Source: CALFCX01 sp041650595
GTDB lineage: Bacteria; Margulisbacteria; WOR-1; JAKLHX01
Length of the DNA: 64,000 bases
Assembly (NCBI GenBank): GCA_041650595.1
Contig: JBAZKW010000006.1
Span: 27,361-91,360, forward strand
Direction of reading: 5' to 3'
Both the position numbers and the translations under genes were made by a program. Shown here piece after piece: positions 54,601 to 62,000 of the stretch; the stretch's first letter is position 1, and every line of letters starts with the position of its first letter. The notes beneath the pieces were generated by a model. The model saw only the letters and a list, made by a program, of their open reading frames with translations, was not told the DNA's origin and made no database searches.

Positions 54601-57600
54601 CAATACCGCGAACGCAAAAACATACGCGGGCACGCCGCCGACTGCTCCATCCAATCTGACTGTTGGCGCTCAGTTGTACACCTCAATAGCGTTGAGCTGG
54701 ACGGACAATTCAAATAACGAAACAAGTTTTGTGTTACAACGCAAAGCGCATTTTAATGATCCCTTTGTTTCGGTCGGGACGGTAGAAGCAAACATAAGAA
54801 CCATAACCGATACGGGATTGACTCCAAATACGGCATATGTTTACCAAGTGCTCGCTTTTAATGAGGCGGGATATTCTGCCGCAAGTAATCCCGTGATAGC
54901 TGTAACATTATTGCCAACGCCGGAAACTCCGTCGAACCTTGCGGCTGTCCCATATTCTGAGAACAGGATAGACCTTTCTTGGACCGACAATTCCGTATAT
55001 GAAGCGGGGTTCAAGGTTGAGCGAAGCCCGAACGGCACAAGCTCATGGACTGAGATAGCTACGGTAAGCGGAGATACATATCAAAATACGGGACTGTCCG
55101 CCAATACGACGTATTATTATCGGGTATACGCATACAATACCGGCGGCACTTCTCCTTACAGCAATACTTTAAGTGCTATTACTAACGTTCCTTCTCCGCC
55201 AACCGGATTGACATCTGAAGCAATAACCCAGACGCAAGCTACGCTCCGATGGACTGATAACTCCAATATTGAAACAAACTACATTATTCAAAGGAAACAG
55301 TCTATTAATGACCCATGGACAAATGTTGCGACTTTGGGAGCAAATGCGATTTCCTATACTGATACGGGACTTACTCCGAACACAGCTTACTTGTACCGGG
55401 TATTTGCGAGCAACGCGAATGGCATTTCCGATATGAGTAACGCAATAATTTTAATAACTCAAGCGCTTCCGGGCGTTCCAGCGACACCGTCCAGTTTGAA
55501 TTCGGTGGTCATATCTCAGACACAGATCAACTTGACCTGGACGGACAACGCGAATAATGAAACGGGGTATAAAGTCGAACGAAGCCCGAACGGTACGAGC
55601 AGCTGGGCAGAAATTGCGTCTCTCGGAGCTGATGCAACCGCCTTCAACAATACAGGGTTGACTGCCACTACCCAATATTTTTACAGGGTCTATGCGTATA
55701 ATGCCGGAGGAAATTCCGGATATGCAACGGGGAATGCGACGACGCTTCCTAACGCGCCATCTGTTCCGAGTGGTTTAGCTGCTGCGGCCGCGTCGCAAAC
55801 ACAGATCAACCTGACATGGACTGACACGGCAAATGAAACCGGATACAGGATACAAAGAGGACTCAGCGCAACAGGTCCTTGGACAGCGATCACAACGCCT
55901 GCGGCTAACGCAGTAAGTTATAACAATACGGGATTAACGGCAAACACGACGTACTACTACAGGATCTGTGCGTTCAACACGGGAGGCGACTCGGCGTACA
56001 GTTCGGTAGTAAATGCGACAACGCTTCCTAATGCACCGTCGGTCCCGAGTGGTTTAGCTGCGGTAGCGGCATCGCAAACACAGATCAACCTTACATGGAC
56101 GGACACGGCAAATGAGACGGGATACAGGATACAAAGGAGTCCTAACGGAACAAGTTCGTGGACAACGATAACAACACCGGCGGCAAATGCGGTAAGTTAT
56201 AGCAATAGCGGATTAACGGCAAATACGACGTATTATTACAGGATCTGCGCGTTCAATACAGGAGGGGATTCTGCATACAGTTCGGCAGTGAATACAACCA
56301 CATTGCCTAATATTCCGTCAGCACCAACCGGTTTAACAGCGACAGCTGTATCAGCCGTACAGATTACTATTGGCTGGACAGACAATGCAAATAATGAGGA
56401 CGGTTTCAAGATAGAGAGGGGGCCTGACGGCAATTCTTGGTCATACATAACAACAATGCCGACAAATTCGGTTGGTTACAATAGTATGGGATTAACTCCG
56501 CATACGACATATTATTTTAGGGTGAGATCATACAACGCTGCAGGTAATTCCGGGTATAGTAATACGGCGAGTGCTACTACATCAAACAGGGCTCCTGTAC
56601 TTACATCTATCGGGAATAAGACGACAAATGAGACAAGCACATTAACGTTTACTGTCAGCGCTACAGATGCAGACGGAGATACGGTAACATATGAAGCAAC
56701 AGGATTGCCAACGGGAGCAGTGTTTAACACAACAACAGGAATATTTAACTGGACCCCAAGTTACATCCAGTCAGGAAGCCACAATCTAACATTCAAAGCA
56801 AGAGACTTATTCGGAGGGATAACACAGGAAGCAGTAACGATAATAGTAAATAACGTACTACGTACATTTGTGATAACAGCAAGCGCCGGCACGGGAGGAA
56901 GCATAAGTCCGAGCGGCAGTTATAGTACACAGGAAGGTACAAGCACAAAGTTCACAATAGCATCAAACACAGGGTACAGCGTAGCGGATGTGGTGGTGGA
57001 TGGAGCAAGCCAAGGGGCTATAGGCAGTTATACATTTACTAATGTATCGGCAAATCACACAATATCTGCATCATTCAGTTTAACAATCCCTGTTGCGCCT
57101 TCGGGGCTTGCGGCTACAGCGGCATCTACCGTACGGATCAACCTTGCATGGACAGATAACGCCGGTAACGAGAACGGGTACAAGATAGAGAGAAGCACTG
57201 ACGGAAGTACGTGGGCACAGATAACAACAGTAGCAACGAATACTGCTGCATACAGCAATACGGGATTGACCGGGAACACAACATATTATTACAGGGTAAG
57301 AGCGTACAATACAGCCGGCAATTCGGTGTACAGCAATATTTCAAATGCAACAACGCTCAGAAATGCCCCTGAAATTACAGCTGTTACACCAAGCAGCGGA
57401 TTGAATACGGGAACAACCTCAATAATAATAAGCGGTACTGACTTTGTTAATGTGTCGGATTTGAAGATAGGAGGAATTAATGTACAGTCATTCACGGTTG
57501 TGAATGATACGACAATAAATGCTGTAATACAGTCCGGATTAACAGGTTCAACATATCATATTACAGTGACTACGGCTATGGGGACTTCTCCGCAGGGCAC

Positions 57601-59047
57601 GGCAGACCAGTTCACTGTGACATTACCCGGTATTCCGTTAGTGCCGGCAGGCTTGGCAGCTACCGCGTCATCGCAGACGCAAATAAATGTAACGTGGACG
57701 GACGTTACTAATGAAGCAGGATACAGAATCAAGAGGAGCCCCAACGGGACGAGTTCGTGGACTACGATAACGACACCGGTGGCAAATTCAATAAGTTATA
57801 ACGATAGCGGCTTAACGGCAAATACGGCATATTATTACAGGATCTGTGCATTTAATATAGGAGGAGATTCGGAATATAGTCCGGCAGTGAGCACTACAAC
57901 CCTGCCGAATATGGTCATAACTTATAGTATCAATGCAATGGCCGGTATAGGAGGGACAATAGAGCCGAGCGGACTTATAACGGTAACAGAAGGAGGCAGC
58001 CAGGTATTTAGTATTAACGCAAATAACGGATACGAGATAGTATCGGTTAAAGTAGACGGAATATCGGAAGGGGCTGTTGGGACGTATAATTTCAGCAATG
58101 TAAATTCCAACCATAGCGTGGAAGCGGTATTTGAGAAGACGTCTGTAGGCGTATTAGGTCCGGAAAAGCCGGTGGCAGGAGCATTTAGCGAAGTTACATC
58201 AACAGTCATAGCGGCAAATTGGGTAAGCGGAGATAGCGGTGCTGGTACAAAATATTACTGTGAAAACACGACATCGGGGACAAATTCGGGATGGATAGAG
58301 GGAGCTATCTATGTTAACAGGGGATTAACGCCTGACAGTACATACGGATACAGGGTAAAGGCAAAGAGCGCAGAAGGTTTAGAGAGCCAGTGGACGTTGT
58401 TAGGAGAGCAGAAGACCGGAGCAAAGAATGATTTCAGAAGTATAAAGGCGGATGGACGGGACCTGTTATCGGGAGATATCGTAGGCAGCAAACCGAACAT
58501 AAGTGTCGAGATAGATGAGGGGAAAAATATAGAGACGCTGGATGTGTATGTGGACGGAGTAAAGATGACATCATCGGGGACAAAAGGGAAGGGGACTATA
58601 AAAGGACTTGAGTACACAGTGGAAAAAACTATACCTGAGGGAGAACATAGCATAAGGATAGAGGCAATGGACACGGAAGGCGGCGTATACGAGAGGCAGA
58701 TAACGGGAGTAACGGTTGCATCGGCGGGTGTACAGCAAATAGTGGGAAGTGTGCTTGGATACCCGAACCCGTATGACTCTAATGCAGGAAATTTAAGGAT
58801 ATCGTACACATTGACCAACGATATGGATGTAATGATATACATCTTTAGTACGGCGGGCAAAGTAGTGAGCAAAGGGCAGTACATGAGCGGGACAATGGGA
58901 GGACTGGCAGGGTACAACGAGGTGACATGGGACGGGAAAGACATCTTTGGGGCTAAGGTAGAGAACGGAGCATATCTGATAAGAGTGATTGAGAAGAACA
59001 CCTCAAAGCAGATGGGCAAATGCAATATAATGGTGCTGAAAAGATAA
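45641..59047 (+). CDS. giant secreted multidomain protein: beta-helices, GH10 glycosidase, FN3/Ig arrays, FlgD-like C-terminus (4468 aa)
   Basis: After a signal peptide (to about residue 31) come three right-handed beta-helix domains (about 32-540, 645-1160, 1240-1790). Each opens with a YYV(K/D)...G.D...DG motif; an FN3 and an InlB-like domain separate them. A carboxypeptidase-regulatory-like domain (about 1800) leads to a GH10-type catalytic domain (about 2056-2450). It shows HQFMFGAFEG, the acid/base Glu in WESMNEP (E2215) and the nucleophile Glu in IHITEFSVP (E2338). Then come InlB-like, three He_PIG/cadherin-like, eight FN3 (2905-3649), further He_PIG, InlB, FN3 and IPT/TIG domains. The C-terminus is a module (about 4265-4365) plus a FlgD-Ig-like domain (4367-4468) shared with the 1200-aa protein. 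It is probably a surface xylan-type polysaccharide hydrolase. The third giant gene starts 15 bases later. Confidence 0.87.
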   Translation: MGGIIKVKSRFLKSLTSIFILILLAGVSFSATYYVKNGGSDSADGLSDANAWGTISKVNNRDLSAGDKVFFKRGSSWSDTLIPKSSGSAASPITFDAYDTGNAPTVNINSNISKRRNLYILGKHDIQIRNMTFLNGTSEADAFFGNVELNNSYNIILEGVTVGGSFSKAGILIWNSSHNVLVRNSSIYGTQYPRWTVFVDGAGIIVGDYDADMNNYPHHVYITSCEVYGNSGTGIGVMESPSNEVSYCSVHDNGGAGIWVGGNSGYYSFNNIVERNDVYANSQYQDDTFGIDFLRPGNNNVIRYNKVHDQFDTYHNGGSHSVPFIPGAASYMGTGGIRFDGNTGMDVLVTTGNIARNNLVYNNFHGFEVVQFSNAQIFNNTLYNNFQDGCALTMTTLDNASLTRYASGTVFKNNVVYGQWFLVFDAYTENNEIDYNLYYSDNNKVSAWGSWDAYYLYPSNGNPSQFALWQASGKDQHSIISSNPLFVSTSEANFHVASNSPVLNAGTTSGITVPVPWRDFGGVSVPQNNVPDIGAYETFFTALAPSAPISLSLAAISHNVITLEWTDTCSYESGFKVERSLNNSSWTTIETLSANAISYSDTNGGAGLTADTLYYYRVYAYTAQGSSYSNTASIKTFQNIAPSGTTFYVDSVSGDDSNAGNSDVAPWKTLSKVNYYTYSQYAPANKFSAGTTVKLKKGGVWNETLYLWKITGTSANRITFESYGTDPNKPIICGSKQITSWSNHSGNIWKAFLNTDPGSVWFINNDDSIVWGRKNTTSVLTREADWYWDPTDPGMLYVYSASNPTISYKSIEAAAREFGVLRIWGTDVDYINIIGLEIKHTNDQGIQFRQAETGQSSSDQWIVDNNTIHHLGRQAADKSMGIDFTGTGHKISNNLVYELIGNGINSPYSAYNCVLDHNAIYNCRHHGIDIKTIGSDNSVRFNKVYIDNMSSNVTDVWGYNANGIVIGVQGYPSSANIDNTRVYGNIVYNIPSFGIMIEPLARNTQLFNNVVYNCGDANYYIDSSTEVTVVKNNIGFNSGGTVSVPSNLIISVPGSKTNKIIDYNDWFCSVPGNVFAQIEPDWTNYSNWNTYKSATGFDIHSINSNPSLESIPSDMRLRSTSPCINAGTIEGFSLPSQWLDYAGTAVPQGSRPDIGAYEYAGPVTYTITATAGDHGTISPSGTITTSEGSSTTFAMAGASGYHVLDVLVDGISVGPVSSYTFLNAAAAHTIAVSFKANRIGLGGTYYVDSSAGNDNNDGSQGTPWKTINEVNNSTFVPGASVLFKRGREWREQLTVINSGSGVSPIIFGSYGSGEKPIINGAVAVSPWQQVGSSNIYTSPLAGQPDMVFFGGIRGTAAASAVELTQDKQWFWDNNVLNIYSLASPSSIEAIVAYRSLILVAANNIVIRDLQCIHGVTAVEGTVYLYNTNNVSIESLSVHDNAGLAAIYVAPAPGIACGNNTVSNCEVYNITGSRVLLAISSALNGIGISLNGPDGTSLVNTNEVLNNTVHDCGAYGISVNGGSDNLISGNTTYLCGWSGISLTGEDQTRRNIIENNTVYENCRAKDDCAGINVFRAGNDNIVRYNIVHDQYYDTSGGRLGSAGIRFDGNTISGSHLMPSTGNRAYYNIVFNEYYGCQAYCFNNVEFSNNVIYNTANFGIWIMSDSPSEYIDHTIVKNNIVQTTTGHFIANIYTTNPDFDNNIYFPDTGTKFIWQSIGQASSESNLSGWKGHGEESHSSSAEPLFIDAANSDPAIKNFHVQSSSPAINAGANVGLTRDFAGTGVPIGSAPDIGVYEETISPTVTGSIKAAGSGSAIPNTTVLLLDTNYQNVASATTDASGNFTISAASMEGYLFVSPPVAQNAQGYWIYQYQPRFYYKPSASNSGIDIRLPQASTFIIEGRDQSNNLMDVASFEALRANVFSQYTSFVNMNDQIQPAMYWQVANSQWKAIPALMVDSSQTGGPFAVNVLFWQTASHGKIMLKADNDGSGFSLPAAGQATVINLNTELLNTVKREMVNRTSYYNTYMPGDPDIAQISSVSNLDDAVDLRDRLEYKAARAAINVIRKGTVEVTAKDLSGKPIINCTLEVAQTSHQFMFGAFEGTSRYVFHTFEADTDRKYAYSKAIEAGLSDIAPVLPAWSTTAGYDKDTIDQTWGITSLKNLGYKVKFHGTLWFNLLMIPGSELSNDPSTIASHNRTYQNTILGYFGNTDSIWESMNEPATANEINLSREAMISVLADSASALKSTGSQVLVNSPHEFDFGYKYAQYNLDNTLRTDYKLTYSDFLSRANISNVDIIGLQFYPGFHMDDAFGAAEGPAMPPYWLVDTVNKYSSFGKKIHITEFSVPSNHDSNWNTGYWKNKWDAASQAEYVGRIFTLMYGNDSVNSIIWWDMLEHESYLKYGGLLDTSNNPKPAYDSIKSLIKGSWTTTAEATTASNGKTTVTGFGGQYEILRIRLNRSATVEDPGINFYVTEEASGSNIITVPVYSITATYGTHGSITPSGQVCVIPGGNKTFAITPESGYHISDLRVNGTSVGTPPSYSLNNINSSQTVEALFAVNSVNRAPVLNRIGSKTTNEASTLIFTVSGTDEDGTALTYTMTGTPSGSTFNTSTRVFSWTPSYSQAGSYSPIFTVSDGSLTSSETVVITVNNVNRVPILNHIGNKTTSEGQILVFTVSGTDEDRDPITYEALNIPTSATFNTTSGAFSWSPNYSQSGTYGNITFEVIDSQGGTSKETITITVNNINRAPVLIWIGSKSVNENSALTFTVSGTDEDGTALTYSAASLPTGATFNAGTRVFSWTPTYNQAGSYSPIFTASDGVLTSSETVLITVNNVLRTYIITAIAGTGGGISPSGSYSTQEGTNTKFTITANSGYAILNVTADEIAQGAISSYTFTNISGNHSITAAFSLTIPSSPSGLTANTASASQINLAWTDNAINEDGFKIERSPDAITWTQIATVAAGVAAYSNTGLAENTTYYYRVRAYNSTDNSEYSNTANAKTYAGTPPTAPSNLTVGAQLYTSIALSWTDNSNNETSFVLQRKAHFNDPFVSVGTVEANIRTITDTGLTPNTAYVYQVLAFNEAGYSAASNPVIAVTLLPTPETPSNLAAVPYSENRIDLSWTDNSVYEAGFKVERSPNGTSSWTEIATVSGDTYQNTGLSANTTYYYRVYAYNTGGTSPYSNTLSAITNVPSPPTGLTSEAITQTQATLRWTDNSNIETNYIIQRKQSINDPWTNVATLGANAISYTDTGLTPNTAYLYRVFASNANGISDMSNAIILITQALPGVPATPSSLNSVVISQTQINLTWTDNANNETGYKVERSPNGTSSWAEIASLGADATAFNNTGLTATTQYFYRVYAYNAGGNSGYATGNATTLPNAPSVPSGLAAAAASQTQINLTWTDTANETGYRIQRGLSATGPWTAITTPAANAVSYNNTGLTANTTYYYRICAFNTGGDSAYSSVVNATTLPNAPSVPSGLAAVAASQTQINLTWTDTANETGYRIQRSPNGTSSWTTITTPAANAVSYSNSGLTANTTYYYRICAFNTGGDSAYSSAVNTTTLPNIPSAPTGLTATAVSAVQITIGWTDNANNEDGFKIERGPDGNSWSYITTMPTNSVGYNSMGLTPHTTYYFRVRSYNAAGNSGYSNTASATTSNRAPVLTSIGNKTTNETSTLTFTVSATDADGDTVTYEATGLPTGAVFNTTTGIFNWTPSYIQSGSHNLTFKARDLFGGITQEAVTIIVNNVLRTFVITASAGTGGSISPSGSYSTQEGTSTKFTIASNTGYSVADVVVDGASQGAIGSYTFTNVSANHTISASFSLTIPVAPSGLAATAASTVRINLAWTDNAGNENGYKIERSTDGSTWAQITTVATNTAAYSNTGLTGNTTYYYRVRAYNTAGNSVYSNISNATTLRNAPEITAVTPSSGLNTGTTSIIISGTDFVNVSDLKIGGINVQSFTVVNDTTINAVIQSGLTGSTYHITVTTAMGTSPQGTADQFTVTLPGIPLVPAGLAATASSQTQINVTWTDVTNEAGYRIKRSPNGTSSWTTITTPVANSISYNDSGLTANTAYYYRICAFNIGGDSEYSPAVSTTTLPNMVITYSINAMAGIGGTIEPSGLITVTEGGSQVFSINANNGYEIVSVKVDGISEGAVGTYNFSNVNSNHSVEAVFEKTSVGVLGPEKPVAGAFSEVTSTVIAANWVSGDSGAGTKYYCENTTSGTNSGWIEGAIYVNRGLTPDSTYGYRVKAKSAEGLESQWTLLGEQKTGAKNDFRSIKADGRDLLSGDIVGSKPNISVEIDEGKNIETLDVYVDGVKMTSSGTKGKGTIKGLEYTVEKTIPEGEHSIRIEAMDTEGGVYERQITGVTVASAGVQQIVGSVLGYPNPYDSNAGNLRISYTLTNDMDVMIYIFSTAGKVVSKGQYMSGTMGGLAGYNEVTWDGKDIFGAKVENGAYLIRVIEKNTSKQMGKCNIMVLKR
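55742..56299 (+). repeat. 279-bp tandem FN3 repeats within the second giant gene
   Basis: Two consecutive FN3 units beginning ACGCTTCCTAA (55742 and 56021) are near identical in DNA and give 93-residue domains. Less similar FN3 units lie on both sides. Confidence 0.8.
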
Positions 59048-59061
59048 GGCGAAGGTTATTA

Positions 59062-62000
59062 ATGATGAGAATACTTAATATAAATATAACAGGACTTATC
59101 CTTGTTTTGCTGATACTCCCTTTTATTTGCAGTTTTTGCAATACTTCGAGAGCTTATGCTATGGATGTTTCAGCAATAGCTCAGGCAAGCCCGCCACAGA
59201 TAACAATTAATTGGAACGGGGATGGGTCAACGGAGTACGTAATTTACAAAAGGCTCATGGTCAACCCGTCAGGATGGTCAAGCTCGGATTTTTCAACAGT
59301 ATGGGGCGATCCGATCGCAACTCTCGGGTCCTCAGCCCGAAGTTATGCCGATACAAATGTAAGCGTCGGTATAAATTATGAATATCTGATAAAGAGGGGC
59401 AGCCTTATGACATTTATAAGCAGCGGAATTGAAGTTCCTGTCAAGGAAAACCGCGGAAAAATAATTTTAATTATTGATGACAGATTTAGCGCATCATTGC
59501 TTCTTGAAACTGAGCGCCTTAAACAAGATCTTTTAGGTGATGGATGGGCGGTCATAACGCATTATGTCTCTCGGACCGATACTCCTCCGAATGTAAAATC
59601 TCTGATAGTATCTGATTATTATTCTGATCCGGAAAACGTAAAATGCCTGTTTTTGCTAGGCAATGTTCCGATACCTCTTTCCGGATGTACGGCGATAGAT
59701 GGCCATTGGGAAAATGTAGGCGCACATCCGGCGGACAGTTATTATGCGGATATTGACGGAGTATGGACGGATTCCAGTGTGAATATGAGCACAGGAGGTT
59801 ACTATATTACATCAGCGTCAGATTATAGATATAACATTCCAGGAGATGGCAAATTTGATCAGACATCAATTCCTTCAAATCTTGAGCTGACATACGGCAG
59901 AGTTGATTTTTATGATATGCCGGGGATACTGTATTACGGAGGCCCTTCTACATTTATCAGCGAAGAAGAATTTATGAGGCGATATTTAAATAAGGACCAT
60001 TATTATAGGCACAAACAAGGCGCTTTTTCCAATTTAGCAAAAAGGAATCTGTCCTCCGACACATATACATCCATGACTGAAGGCTTTTCCCAGCTTATCG
60101 GTGGTGCAAGCATTTCCTGTTCCAGAGCCGAATGGACTAATACGTTAGGTTCAAGCCAATATCTGGGAGCTTCAACAATTGGTTCGACTACAGGCGATAT
60201 CGTTCATGGTGATGCGAAAGCACTGTTTTTCTGTATAGGAGCAAGCTGGATAAATAACTGGAATGAAAGAGACAATAAGATGCGCGCATGTTTGGCAACA
60301 CCTACATATGGGCTTGCAAGCTGGTGGGGAGTTGATAGACCATCATGGTTTTTGCATCAATTTGCTTTCAACGGCACATTAGGCGATAGCGCGCATACGA
60401 CTCGTAACAATAACAGATTATATCAAGCTGTCGGGTACTCTCCTCGAGGAATCAGTATTACGCTCAACGGTGATCCCTCATTATCTGCGCGTCCTGTTGC
60501 TCCGGTTTCAAGTCTTGTGGGGATAGCCTCCGGTCCAAATATAAACCTAAGCTGGACGCCGTCAGTTGACCCGCAAGTTATGGGGTATAACATATACCGT
60601 TCGGCAAACAGGGAAGGCCCGTTCACTAAACTAAACGCGAACCTTATAACGAACGCTCAATATGTTGACGGCTCGGCAGGAGTCAATAGCTATACTTATA
60701 TGGTCCGTGCAGTCAAGCTCGAGGTTGCGCCAACGGGCTCATATTATAATGCAAGCCAGGGGCTATTTGTTACTGCTGGCGGTGCAAACCCTACGCCGGT
60801 CGGGACAATTGTCATAAATTCAGGTGCCGGAAGCACGGATTCCACAAGCGTAATACTTTCGTTATGGGCAACCGATACGGATGGCGTGTCACAGATGAGA
60901 TTTTCAAATGACGGATACAACTGGACATCAGCCGAATCGTATGCGACAAGCAAGGAATGGATATTGACAAGCGGGGAAGGAACAAAAACCGTGTATGTCC
61001 AGTACCAGGACGGCGCAGAAAATTGGTCTGATAGTTTTTCGAGTGTAATAGTTTTGTCGACTTTTGATACAGTGCTTCCTACAGGTACTATCAACATCAA
61101 TAACGGAGCTGTTTTTACTTCAAGTGAATCAGTAGCGCTAGCTCTAACAGCCACTGATGATAGATATTGGGTTGACAACATGAGGTTTTCGAACGATGGG
61201 GTTACATGGTCAACGACCGAAGACTATTCAACGTCAAAAAACTGGACGCTGAACGCAGGCGACGGAGAAAAAAAAGTTTATGTTCAATATAAAGACAAAG
61301 CAGGGAATTGGAGCACCGAAGAGATCTCGGATACGATAATTCTTGATATGACGCCTCCATCATTTGGGACAGTACATCCCACAAGCGGGAGTGCTTTGAA
61401 CAAAGTTGATGTAACGTTCACCTTAAGCGAAATACTGTCAGCATGTTCTATTATATTTACTGCAACAACTTCAAACAATGGGGAGACAGCAAGTAGTACC
61501 CATGAGTGTATCTTAGTAGGTCAGGAACTGTCCAATTTATCAGAACAGACCGCACCGATATACAATCTTGTGAACGGCAATTCATACGATATGAAAGTAC
61601 TGGGAACAGATAGATCAGGGAATTCTGGTCAGGCTGACAGAACAAATATTTCCTATGTAGACAACCTGCCTCCGGAGATCGTATCCGTAAATGCCTGTAA
61701 AAAGAATGTAGAGATAACATTTAATGAAGAGCTTGACAGTGTGTCAGCCTTGACACAGGGAAGTTACAGCATAGATAACGGGATTATTATTAACAATATT
61801 GTGCTGCGCGGGAACAAAAAGACTGTCGATCTACAGACAACTGACCATGCTACCGGCGCTGCTTATACTCTGACAGTGCAAAACGTAAAGGATATGCTGA
61901 ACAATCCTATGTCTTTGACAAACGTTAATTACCAGGCGGATATGGATACAATAGCTTTGTGGAACTTTTCAGGGGATGGTCTCGACAGCAGCGGGAACGG

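Noticed and set aside
59455..60480. Firm call of a gingipain (C25) peptidase
   Set aside because: The catalytic His-Cys pair with the family spacing is not found, so only a distant resemblance is noted.
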